A stretch of DNA of 7,481 bases from an uncultured Clostridia bacterium (GCA_910589185.1 CAJUSU010000040.1:1-7481); one strand, 5' to 3'; positions 1 through 6,505 are shown, counted from the stretch's first letter. Notes: a model not told the origin generated them from the letters alone. Translations and numbers: made by a program.

Positions 1-1703
1 TTTTCGAAGCTAATAATCAAATAGCTAGTTTACGCATGGAAGAAGAAATTGAAATCGAGAAAATCTTACAGTCATTAACAAACCATCTCTATACTATTCT
101 TTCTGAATTAATGTTAAATATCTCTACTATTGGAACTTTAGATTTGTTATTTGCTAAAGCTGAATATGCTAGAGACAATAATGCTGTTATGCCAATTTTA
201 AATCGTGAAAAAAAGATAAATCTGATTAAAGCAAAGCATCCACTAATTGCTTCAAATATAGTGGTTCCTGTTGATATTTCTTTGGGAGAAGCTTATACCT
301 CTTTAGTGATTACAGGTCCAAATACTGGTGGTAAAACGGTTGCTTTAAAAACGGTTGGATTGCTTTTATTAATGGCATATTCTGGCATTCCTATTCCTTG
401 TCATGAAGAAAGTCAAATTTGTGTCTTTGACCATATTTTTGTGGATATTGGAGATGAACAAAATATTCAAGAATCTTTGAGTACCTTTTCTTCTCATATG
501 CTTCACATTGTTGAAATTACCAAGCAAATAACGCCTAATAGTTTGGTTCTATTAGATGAGCTTGGTTCTGGAACAGACCCTATTGAAGGTGCTAGTTTAG
601 CAATTAGTATATTAGAATATCTTGCACAAAAAGGTGCTTTAACTCTTTGTACTACACATTATCAGGAACTAAAAGAATTTGCTTTAGTAACTGATGGATT
701 TGAAAATGCTAGTTTTGAATTTGATGTAGAAAATTTAAAACCAACTTATCATTTGTTAGTTGGTATCCCCGGAAAAAGTAATGCCTTTGAAATTAGTAAG
801 CGTTTAGGTCTTTCTTCTGATATTATTGAAAGAGCTAGTTCTTTTATTAAACAAGACCATGCTTCTATTGAAGAAATTTTGAAAAGTATTTATGAAGATA
901 AAATTGTAATCGAAAAACAAAAAGAGGAAATACAAAAAAACCTAAATCAAATTGAAGTTTTACGAAAATCTTTAGAACATGATAATTCTGATTTATTGCA
1001 AAAAAGGCAGCAAATGTTAGAAGATGCAAAATCTGAAGCTAGAGATGTTTTACTTTCTGCTAAGGAAGAAGCAAATGAAATTCTACAAGAATTAAATAAA
1101 AGTGAAGTAGATATTAGAAAGGCAAATCAATTAAGAAATGAATTAAATGATAAAATAAAGAACTTAGGAAGTGTAGCTACTAACGCCATAAACTCTAATC
1201 CATTGACTAAATCTGAAGTATCTCAAGGACTTGAAGTGTGGATTCCTAGTTTGCAAAACTCTGGTGTCATTTTAAGTAGTCATCTAAATAAAAATGATGA
1301 AGTACAGGTACAAGTTGGCTTGGTCAAAATGAATTTAAAATTAGAAGAACTAAGTTCTAGTAATGCTACTAATAACGTTTCTAGAAAAAATACTAATTCA
1401 AAGTTTGATACTTTAAAACATGGAAAGGTGACAACTGATCAAGATTCTAAAGCGAAGTTTATTTCTCCTGAAATTAATGTGATTGGGCAAAATGTGGAAG
1501 ATGCTATTTATGTAATTGATAAGTATTTAGATAACTGCGTTATGAGTGGTATATCCCCTATTCGTATTGTTCATGGTAAAGGTACAGGAAAACTTCGTGA
1601 AGGAATACATCAATATCTAAAGAAACATTCTCATGTAAAGTCGTTTAGAATTGGTACTTTTGGTGAGGGCGAAATGGGAGTAACTGTGGTAGAATTGAAA
1701 TAA
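1..1703 (+). CDS. mutS2: Endonuclease/ATPase MutS2, 5'-truncated by the window edge
   Basis: MutS2 is a MutS-family ATPase with a C-terminal Smr nuclease domain. It is linked to suppression of recombination and to rescue of collided ribosomes in Firmicutes. The frame is open to the left edge (first full codon at base 3), so the ATG at 36 is internal; about 220 N-terminal residues are missing compared with the usual ~785. Numbering from that ATG: Walker A GPNTGGKT at 94-101, the signature stretch QESLSTFSSHM near 145-155, Walker B LVLLDELGSGTDP at 170-182, and the H-loop TTHY at 206-209. A charged coiled coil covers roughly 290-380. The Smr domain occupies the last ~80 residues, with HGKGTGKLR and the ending GVTVVELK. 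The first Smr motif reads INVIGQ rather than LDLRG, which I recall as common in Clostridia. The visible part looks intact. It converges on the cyclophilin gene. Confidence 0.96.
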   Translation, partial: FEANNQIASLRMEEEIEIEKILQSLTNHLYTILSELMLNISTIGTLDLLFAKAEYARDNNAVMPILNREKKINLIKAKHPLIASNIVVPVDISLGEAYTSLVITGPNTGGKTVALKTVGLLLLMAYSGIPIPCHEESQICVFDHIFVDIGDEQNIQESLSTFSSHMLHIVEITKQITPNSLVLLDELGSGTDPIEGASLAISILEYLAQKGALTLCTTHYQELKEFALVTDGFENASFEFDVENLKPTYHLLVGIPGKSNAFEISKRLGLSSDIIERASSFIKQDHASIEEILKSIYEDKIVIEKQKEEIQKNLNQIEVLRKSLEHDNSDLLQKRQQMLEDAKSEARDVLLSAKEEANEILQELNKSEVDIRKANQLRNELNDKIKNLGSVATNAINSNPLTKSEVSQGLEVWIPSLQNSGVILSSHLNKNDEVQVQVGLVKMNLKLEELSSSNATNNVSRKNTNSKFDTLKHGKVTTDQDSKAKFISPEINVIGQNVEDAIYVIDKYLDNCVMSGISPIRIVHGKGTGKLREGIHQYLKKHSHVKSFRIGTFGEGEMGVTVVELK

Positions 1704-1711
1704 TTTCAAAT

Positions 1712-1745
1712 AAAAGAGGATACCTTTAGTTAAGTATCCTCTTTT
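1712..1745. terminator. Bidirectional rho-independent terminator between mutS2 and the cyclophilin gene
   Basis: A perfect 12-bp stem (AAAAGAGGATAC at 1712-1723 with GTATCCTCTTTT at 1734-1745) encloses a 10-base loop. It starts nine bases after the mutS2 stop and ends eight bases before the stop of the opposing gene. The stem ends in T-rich sequence on both strands, so it can end transcripts from both sides. Confidence 0.9.
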
Positions 1746-1752
1746 CTATTGT

Positions 1753-2559
1753 TTATTGTAAACTCATTCCATATTGTTGCATTAACCATGAATAGTAATC
1801 AAATACATCCATTGTTTTTGGCATACCGTAATCTGCTCCATAAGTTTCTACACTAATGCTTTCAATTACTACATCTTTTTTAGGTTTATCTGCTTGAAGA
1901 GCATTTCCATCTTTATCTTTTGGTGCTTCTTCTCCTTCTTTTAGTTCTGAGCTTCTATAAGTTACATCTACTTTCTCTATCTTTTCTATTACGTCCATTC
2001 CCTCTATTACTTCGCCAAATGCTGCATAAACACCATCTAATGAAGTAGTATCTTTTGTCATAATGAAGAATTGAGAACCTGCTGAGTTATAGCCTTCTGT
2101 TGTTTTTCCTGCTTGGCTGTAGTCTGACCTTGCCATAGAAATAACACCTTTTTTGTGTTTTAAGTTATTTTTTGTATAGCCATTGGCAATAAATTCACCT
2201 TTAATAGCATATTCTTTATCATTTTCTACATTATCTTGAATATTACTTAATTTTGGAGAACCTGAACCTACTCCATTTGGATCTCCTCCTTGTATCATAA
2301 AGTCAGGAATTGTTCTGTGGAAAGTTAATCCATTATAAAATCCTCGATTTGCTAAACGAATAAAGTTAGCAACTGTATTTGGTGCTTTGTCCGGGTAAAG
2401 TTCAATTTTTACTTCTCCATAATCTTTGACTACCATTGTTGCTACTGGATTTGGATAATTTACTGTCGCCTTTTTATAAAAACCATATCCCACAAAGCTT
2501 ATTCCTGCTAATGTTAAAATAATAAGTAACACTAATATAACTCTAATAAATATTTTCAT
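1753..2559 (-). CDS. Membrane-anchored cyclophilin-type peptidyl-prolyl cis-trans isomerase
   Basis: The predicted enzyme interconverts cis and trans X-Pro bonds and probably helps fold proteins outside the membrane. A short basic start (MKIFIR) is followed by a hydrophobic segment at residues 7-27 that ends before FYKK. The sequence LAGI sits where a lipobox LAGC would be, so there is no lipidation cysteine and I infer an uncleaved signal anchor. The cyclophilin domain runs from about residue 39 to 240. The active-site block FHRTIPDFMIQGGDP is at 80-94, with H81, R82, F87 and Q90 in the usual positions. GSQFFI is at 161-166 and LDGVYAAFGEV at 174-184. A lysine/glutamate-rich insertion lies near 205-228, and a tyrosine-rich tail of about 30 residues follows the domain. 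AGGAGG lies five bases before the ATG. The gene follows disA by 39 bases but has its own consensus promoter. Confidence 0.93.
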   Translation of the reverse strand: MKIFIRVILVLLIILTLAGISFVGYGFYKKATVNYPNPVATMVVKDYGEVKIELYPDKAPNTVANFIRLANRGFYNGLTFHRTIPDFMIQGGDPNGVGSGSPKLSNIQDNVENDKEYAIKGEFIANGYTKNNLKHKKGVISMARSDYSQAGKTTEGYNSAGSQFFIMTKDTTSLDGVYAAFGEVIEGMDVIEKIEKVDVTYRSSELKEGEEAPKDKDGNALQADKPKKDVVIESISVETYGADYGMPKTMDVFDYYSWLMQQYGMSLQ

Positions 2560-2589
2560 AAGTTCCTCCTAAGTTTTTTACTATTTGAG

Positions 2590-2618
2590 ATTATACAATT
2601 ACATCATTAAATTGTCAA
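2590..2618 (-). promoter_or_regulatory. Consensus sigma-A promoter for the cyclophilin gene
   Basis: On the - strand TTGACA (2618-2613) and TATAAT (2595-2590) are separated by exactly 17 bases. Both hexamers match the consensus fully and the spacing is optimal. The -35 box lies in the codons for the last residues of DisA, and the disA stop codon is in the spacer. Transcription would begin near 2583, giving a leader of about 25 bases that contains AGGAGG and the ATG at 2559. The cyclophilin can therefore be expressed independently of radA and disA. Confidence 0.85.
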
Positions 2619-3510
2619 ATACAAATTGTTCTTGCATACGTTTTAATGATTGTCTAATGGTTCTTGCTCTTATCTCACCTATTCCGTCAACATCATCTAA
2701 TTGTTGTAAATCAGCTGCTAAAATATGTTGGAAAGATTTGAAGCTTTTGATTAGATTTTCTACGATATTGCTTGGCATTCTTGGAATCTTATTTAATACA
2801 CGATATCCTCTTGTATAAACACCAACTTCGTCATAATTATCAAATGCACCATAGCCAAGACTTTTTGCAATTTTTTCTGCAATTAGCAAATCATCTCTAT
2901 CTAAATTTCTAATTTCTTCTAATATTCTTTCTGCTGTGCGCTTTTTACCTGGTGCAATATAGTCTTTGATAATATATAATTCTTCTTTTTCTAAATCACC
3001 TATTAATTCCTCTAGTTGCATTTCAAGAAGTCTTCCTTCTACTCCTAATTCATAAATGGCTTTTTGCACTTCATCTACTACTTTCATTACCATTTCTGCA
3101 CGTTGAATACTGTTAATTACATTTTCTAAAGTAACAATATCATTAAATTCATATTCGTTTAAAAGTCCTAATTTATCGTCAAATACTTTTTTGTATTTTT
3201 CAACTGTTTGTAATGCCTGACTTGCCTTTGAAATTACCTTTGAAGTATCTTCTAATACATAGCGATGATTTCCTTTAAAAATAGTAATAATGCTTCTTCT
3301 TTGTGAAATACTAATCACTAGGCTATTGGTCTGTTTTGCCATACGTTCAGCTGTACGGTGTCTTGTACCTGTTTCAGTGGTCGCTACATTAGAAGAAGGA
3401 ATTAGTTGTGCATTAGCATATAGAATGTTCTCTAATCCATCACGGATTGGTGTACCTGGTGCAATCATTTTCAATACTTCTGTAATTAAGTCTTCTTTCT
3501 TAATAGCCAC
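2599..3510 (-). CDS. disA: DNA integrity scanning protein DisA with an internal deletion in the diadenylate cyclase domain
   Basis: DisA normally forms an octamer that makes c-di-AMP from two ATP and scans DNA for branched structures. The start is GTG at 3510, seven bases after AAGGAGG; that site overlaps the radA stop codon, suggesting translational coupling. The protein has 303 residues against about 358-360 normally. It runs normally through APGTPIRDGLENIL (17-30), then jumps to YANAQLIP (31-38). About 55 residues are missing compared with Bacillus subtilis DisA, among them the DGG(F/Y) segment and the catalytic DGA motif. The RHR motif (R50-H51-R52 in GTRHRTAER), the helical spine and the helix-hairpin-helix (LDDVDGIGEIRARTI, 271-285) remain. 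The gap is in frame, so a protein can be made, but cyclase activity is not expected and folding is doubtful. Identity is certain; loss of function is inferred. Confidence 0.93.
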   Translation of the reverse strand: MAIKKEDLITEVLKMIAPGTPIRDGLENILYANAQLIPSSNVATTETGTRHRTAERMAKQTNSLVISISQRRSIITIFKGNHRYVLEDTSKVISKASQALQTVEKYKKVFDDKLGLLNEYEFNDIVTLENVINSIQRAEMVMKVVDEVQKAIYELGVEGRLLEMQLEELIGDLEKEELYIIKDYIAPGKKRTAERILEEIRNLDRDDLLIAEKIAKSLGYGAFDNYDEVGVYTRGYRVLNKIPRMPSNIVENLIKSFKSFQHILAADLQQLDDVDGIGEIRARTIRQSLKRMQEQFVFDNLMM

Positions 3511-3522
3511 TTTTCAGCCTCC

Positions 3523-4885
3523 TTATTTCAATCCCACTGCTCTCATAGCATCATTTACGTCTTTGACCCCTATTATATCTAAATCATACTTTTCTTTCAA
3601 TAGTTTTTTATTACTTTCTGGAATAATACACTTTTTGAATCCTAATTTTTCCGCTTCTTTTAACCTCTTATCTATCAAGTTTACAGACCTTACTTCTCCT
3701 GTAAGCCCCACTTCTCCAATAATCGCAGTGGTTTTATCAATACTGACATTTTTGTAACTAGAAGCACAAACTATTACCATTCCTAAGTCTACTGCTGGTT
3801 CACTAATTTTGATACCACTTACTACATTTAAGTAAATATCTTGTGAACTCAAAGGAATTCCTGCTCGTTTTTCTAATACAGCCACTAAAATAGTAAGTCT
3901 ATTATAGTCAATTCCATTTGCAGTTCTTCTAGGAAAACCAAAAATTGTTGGCGTAGTTAGTGCTTGCAATTCAATTAATAATGGTCTTGTGCCTTCCATG
4001 CTTGCTACAATCACTGAACCTGGTGGGTTGTCCTCCCTTTCTGAAATGAGTACTGAAGATGGATTGGTAATTTCCACCATTCCTTCACTTTGCATTTCAA
4101 ACATACCTACTTCATTGGTGGAACCAAAACGATTTTTTACACTACGTAAAATACGATAAGAAAAATATCTTTCTCCTTCTAAGTATAGCACTGTATCCAC
4201 CATATGCTCTAGCACTCTTGGCCCCGCAATATTTCCTTCTTTTGTTACGTGTCCAATAATAATGGTGGTAATTTCATTACTTTTGCATACTCTCATCACA
4301 CGTGATGTGATTTCACGTACTTGACTAACAGTACCTGCAGCAGCTGAAATTTCATCAGAGTACATGGTTTGAATAGAGTCAATAATCACTAATTTTGGAT
4401 TTAATTCTAGAATATTATTTTCAATTAACTCTATATCTGTTTCCCCTAAAAACAAAATATCATCATTGTGAATTCCTAATCTATCTGCCCTTAACTTAAT
4501 TTGCTCTGCTGACTCTTCTCCTGAAACATATAATACTTTGCCTTCTCCTTGTACTTTATCGCAAAGCTGCAAAATCAAAGTAGACTTACCAATTCCCGGT
4601 TCTCCGCCAACTAATACTAGAGAGCCTTTTACTAAGCCTCCACCTAATACTCTATCTAATTCTCCAATCCCTGTGTGGGTACGAACTGCATCTTTTCCTA
4701 CAACCTCATTCAAAGCCTTTGGAGTAACTGACCTACTTTTTTTATCAATGCTACTTCCGCGTATCTTTTGCCAGCTTTTCTTCGTAAAAACTATTCCATT
4801 CATTACAACCCGGACATTTTCCTAGCCATTTGGTTGACTCATATCCACACTGACTGCATACAAATACTGTTTTTGTTTTTGCCAT
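3523..4885 (-). pseudogene. radA: DNA repair protein RadA (Sms), split by a one-base frameshift
   Basis: RadA is a RecA/DnaB-like helicase that drives branch migration of recombination intermediates; in B. subtilis it also acts with DisA. The true start is ATG 4885, six bases after AAAGGAG. The first reading frame encodes MAKTKTVFVCSQCGYES and a complete C4 zinc finger (C10, C13, C24, C27), passes through WNSFYEEKLAKDTR, and stops at 4753-4751. The rest continues one frame over and is open from 4803. Numbered from that internal ATG: Walker A GGEPGIGKST at 66-75, Walker B LVIIDS at 138-143, the KNRFG motif at 223-227, then the Lon-protease-like domain with GEVGLTGEV. The span is 1363 bases, one more than a multiple of three, and would give about 453 residues (family about 458). 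The shift lies in the variable linker. A restart at 4803 has no good ribosome binding site. Sequencing error is possible. Confidence 0.9.
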
Positions 4886-5600
4886 TTGATTCTCCTTTTG
4901 TCCGATTGGGGACGTTAGTTTGTCGGACACTTTTATGTTAATCCGCTTTTTACTTATTCTATATATCATTTTTTCATTTGTTCCTAATATCCTAGCTAAT
5001 TGCTTTCTTTCCATTCCATCTATAGCAATTGCTTGTAAAATCATTGCATTTCTTTTTTCTTTATCAAAATTCACTATAGAAGCTAAATTTTTCACTTGCA
5101 AAGTTTCTTGTAATTTTTTAATAGCAGTTTCATCATCTATATGACATTTTTCCATTTCTAATTCTTCTACTATATATCCTCTTTTTTGCTGATATTCCTG
5201 ATGAAAATTTTTAAAATCTTCTATGTTCATTTCTGCCATTTTTAATACTTTACTTGAATTTACAAATTCACTAATGCTATTGTATTGTCGATAACTACTC
5301 CAGTTGTATTTATTATACTCACATACTCCTGATTTTTCCGGGTTAAAATGAATATATCTTATTAAATTTAAAAAATATGATAATGTTTCTACTTCTTTAC
5401 TTTTAAAGCGATTATAGAATACATGGCCTATCCTTTTATACTTCTTATTAAAATACAAAGCATAACTAATAGTTAAGGATTGCATAATTGAAGATAGCAT
5501 GTCTTCTCTATCTCCTATTAATAAATGAACATGATTATCCATTAATACGTATGCATATAAATCATACTGATATTTTTCTTTCTCTTGCACGTCGGGGCAT
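4886..5600 (-). pseudogene. Y1/HUH transposase (REP-associated, IS200-like), remnant
   Basis: The family cuts and rejoins single-stranded DNA with an HUH motif and one tyrosine. From the GTG at 5590, the core LYAYVLMDNHVHLLI carries the HUH pair (H20, H22). IGHVFYNRFKSK follows, then RYIHFNPEKSG with the likely catalytic Y79, then a C-terminal helix-turn-helix (RKQLARILGTNEKMIYRISKK). The original start is probably ATG 5600, about ten bases after AGGAAG. It encodes MPRRARERK, the typical family N-terminus, but runs out of frame into a stop at 5564-5562. The usual GIYHV...RGINR section of about 35 residues is missing between MPRRARERK and EKYQYDLYAY. This is a frameshifting deletion near the 5' end. 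No stop codon precedes radA: the frame runs through the terminal repeat and into the RadA zinc finger, ending at 4751. The native end of the coding region is unclear. Confidence 0.85.
4899..4929 (-). repeat. Terminal inverted repeat (REP-like hairpin) at the transposase end
   Basis: The arms TGTCCGA and TCGGACA (4899-4905 and 4923-4929) form a perfect 7-bp stem with a 17-base loop. Read on the - strand the element is TGTCCGACAAACTA joined to ACGTCCCCAATCGGACA. Both halves recur, with one mismatch each, at the ends of the element at 6410-6505. The hairpin follows the transposase coding sequence and abuts the AAAGGAG site of radA. This fits the subterminal hairpin recognised by IS200/REP-type transposases, so it probably marks the end of the mobile element. 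Confidence 0.75.
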
Positions 5601-5635
5601 AATACACGCTTCCTTTCTATATTGATTTTTGCCCC
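5594..5635 (-). promoter_or_regulatory. Inverted repeat enclosing the transposase translation start
   Basis: GGGGCA on the - strand (5635-5630) can pair with TGCCCC (5599-5594), which includes the last two bases of the original ATG and the next codon. The loop of 30 bases holds the AGGAAG ribosome binding site. In IS200, leader RNA structures hold down transposase translation; a similar role here is an inference from position only. Confidence 0.3.
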
Positions 5636-5795
5636 TCATTTACTTTTTATAACTTTTTTATATTTTTCTTTTTTCGTTACTATATCATAAATTCTTTTGT
5701 AATTCTATAATATTTGTTTTTATTTTATATAAATTAATATTTTCTAATCTGTTAAACTGACAAATCGGCACCTTAAATAGATTCTCTTCTTAAAT
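5636..5795. other. AT-rich non-coding stretch upstream of the transposase remnant
   Basis: About 160 bases of very AT-rich sequence lie between the terminator of the small-protein gene and the transposase leader. Any promoter for transposase-radA-disA should lie here. The best -10 on the - strand is TATGAT at 5689-5684, but no acceptable -35 sits 16-18 bases upstream. I see no RNA gene, riboswitch or convincing promoter. Confidence 0.4.
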
Positions 5796-5829
5796 ATAAA
5801 AAAGCAAATCACTATTCCTAGTAACTTGC
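5796..5829 (-). terminator. Rho-independent terminator of the small-protein gene
   Basis: On the - strand an 11-bp stem without bulges (5829-5819 with 5814-5804, including two G-T pairs) closes a GGAA tetraloop and is followed directly by six T residues (5803-5798). It begins 11 bases after the stop codon of the gene at 5840. It separates that gene from the transposase-radA-disA region. Confidence 0.88.
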
Positions 5830-5839
5830 CCCTTATATT

Positions 5840-6238
5840 CTATTTTGCTAATGAACCACCTAAATCTGTTAGTTTTTGTTTGTATTCTTCTATTGTCACA
5901 TTATTTTCTTCCATTAATTGTTTTCCTTCATCAATTAATTGTTGAACTGTTTTTCCTGAAATATCTTTGTATAGTAAGCTTTCATCTTTACTTTGAAGGT
6001 ATTCGTCTGTAAACCCTGCTTTTGCAGTATGGTAGATACAAGCATAAGTATAATAATATGCTTCGTCACTTTCTCCAAATTTCTTACCTACTTCATCAAG
6101 TATCTTCTCATAATTTTCTTGGCTAACCACTTCTTTCTTTAGTCTTGATTTTCCTGAAGATAGTAATAAGCAACCTCCTACTATTACTACAATTGCTACT
6201 ACAACAGCTACCACAATCATTAATACTTTTTTGTTCAT
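5840..6238 (-). CDS. Small membrane-anchored protein of unknown function
   Basis: I do not recognise this family. The 132-residue product begins MNKK, followed by a very hydrophobic, valine-rich segment at residues 5-26. The remaining ~100 residues are hydrophilic and mostly charged, and should lie outside the cytoplasm. VGGC at 20-23 resembles a lipobox, but the hydrophobic run continues with LLL after the cysteine, so a plain membrane anchor is at least as likely. The domain is predicted mostly helical, with tyrosine-rich YYYTYACIYHTAKAG near 62-76 and a charged C-terminal helix (TIEEYKQKL). The ATG at 6238 has AGGAGG eight bases upstream. A promoter candidate and a strong terminator make it a one-gene transcription unit, which supports it being a real, expressed gene. 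Confidence 0.8.
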   Translation of the reverse strand: MNKKVLMIVVAVVVAIVVIVGGCLLLSSGKSRLKKEVVSQENYEKILDEVGKKFGESDEAYYYTYACIYHTAKAGFTDEYLQSKDESLLYKDISGKTVQQLIDEGKQLMEENNVTIEEYKQKLTDLGGSLAK

Positions 6239-6282
6239 TCTTTTTTCCTCCTTTTATTTCTTCATTTTTATATGATATTGTT

Positions 6283-6311
6283 AGTGTATTACAAAATACA
6301 GCAAAAATCAA
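6283..6311 (-). promoter_or_regulatory. Candidate promoter of the small-protein gene
   Basis: TTGATT (6311-6306) and TACACT (6288-6283) are 17 bases apart on the - strand, each matching four of six consensus positions. The start site would be about 40 bases before the ATG at 6238. A better -10 alone, TATAAT, occurs at 6333-6328 but lacks a recognisable -35. Confidence 0.4.
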
Positions 6312-6409
6312 TGATTAATTTCAAAACATTATAAAAATGCTCTAGAATTCTTCATAATTTTTTAAAATAAAATCTCAAGCTATTTTACTTTGATATCTCG
6401 ATGCTAAAA

Positions 6410-6505
6410 TGTCCGATAAACTATACGTTTCGCTTCGCTCAATCGCATAAATCATCCGTAGCTCGCTTTGCTTCACACGGCTGACTTAACATCCCCAATC
6501 GGACA
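6410..6505 (+). repeat. 96-base inverted-repeat element related to the transposase end (REP/MITE-like)
   Basis: Perfect 8-base arms TGTCCGAT (6410-6417) and ATCGGACA (6498-6505) bound the element. Its outer segments, TGTCCGATAAACTA (6410-6423) and ACATCCCCAATCGGACA (6489-6505), match the two halves of the 31-base repeat beside the transposase with one mismatch each. In that copy the halves are contiguous; here they are separated by 65 bases. The interior is richer in GC than its surroundings and holds repeated CGCTTCGC/CGCTTTGC sequence. It has no coding potential of its own and lies in the opposite orientation to the other copy. It is probably a non-autonomous element moved by a transposase of this family. 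It overlaps the 3' end of the GH15 gene. Confidence 0.75.

Larger units (their letters stand above)
4899..5771 (-). mobile_element. Probable REP/IS200-like element remnant carrying the transposase
   Basis: The radA-proximal end is set by the hairpin at 4899-4929. The other end is uncertain. The terminator of the neighbouring gene (5796-5829) must lie outside, and a weak likeness to the terminal sequence occurs at 5754-5771. This gives an element of roughly 0.87 kb, normal for a one-gene element of this type. Such elements make no target duplication, so none is expected. It sits just upstream of radA in a position where a promoter would be expected. The end near 5771 is tentative. Confidence 0.5.

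Noticed and set aside
36..38. ATG at 36 as the start of a short MutS2
   Set aside because: The frame continues upstream to the left edge with family-like sequence (FEANNQIASLR), so this is a window truncation.
1489..1510. Degenerate Smr motif (INVIGQ for LDLRG) as a sign of MutS2 decay
   Set aside because: I recall similar INVIG/LNIIG forms in clostridial MutS2, and HGKGTG and the C-terminus are intact.
2500..2559. Lipoprotein signal in the cyclophilin
   Set aside because: LAGI resembles a lipobox but has no cysteine, and there is none in the signal region.
4751..4803. Programmed +1 frameshift producing full-length RadA
   Set aside because: The stop TAG is preceded by CGG and AAG codons with no known slippery arrangement, no upstream Shine-Dalgarno-like stimulator and poor re-pairing after a shift. 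RadA is not known to be recoded. Mutation or sequence error is simpler.
4538..4825. Open frame on the + strand opposite radA, and similar + strand frames opposite disA, the transposase and the GH15 gene
   Set aside because: They lie wholly or mostly against well-supported genes, have no ribosome binding sites and encode low-complexity, unrecognisable products.
5636..5795. c-di-AMP (ydaO-type) or other riboswitch upstream of radA-disA
   Set aside because: The region is almost entirely A and T and has none of the GC-containing paired elements expected of such a riboswitch.
6123..6311. 62-codon - strand frame overlapping the small-protein gene
   Set aside because: It is out of frame with the better-supported gene, overlaps its promoter and N-terminus, and has no ribosome binding site.
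6410..6505. CRISPR repeat or integron attachment site
   Set aside because: There are only two copies in opposite orientation 1.5 kb apart, with no spacers, cas genes or integrase; similarity to the transposase-linked hairpin explains it better.
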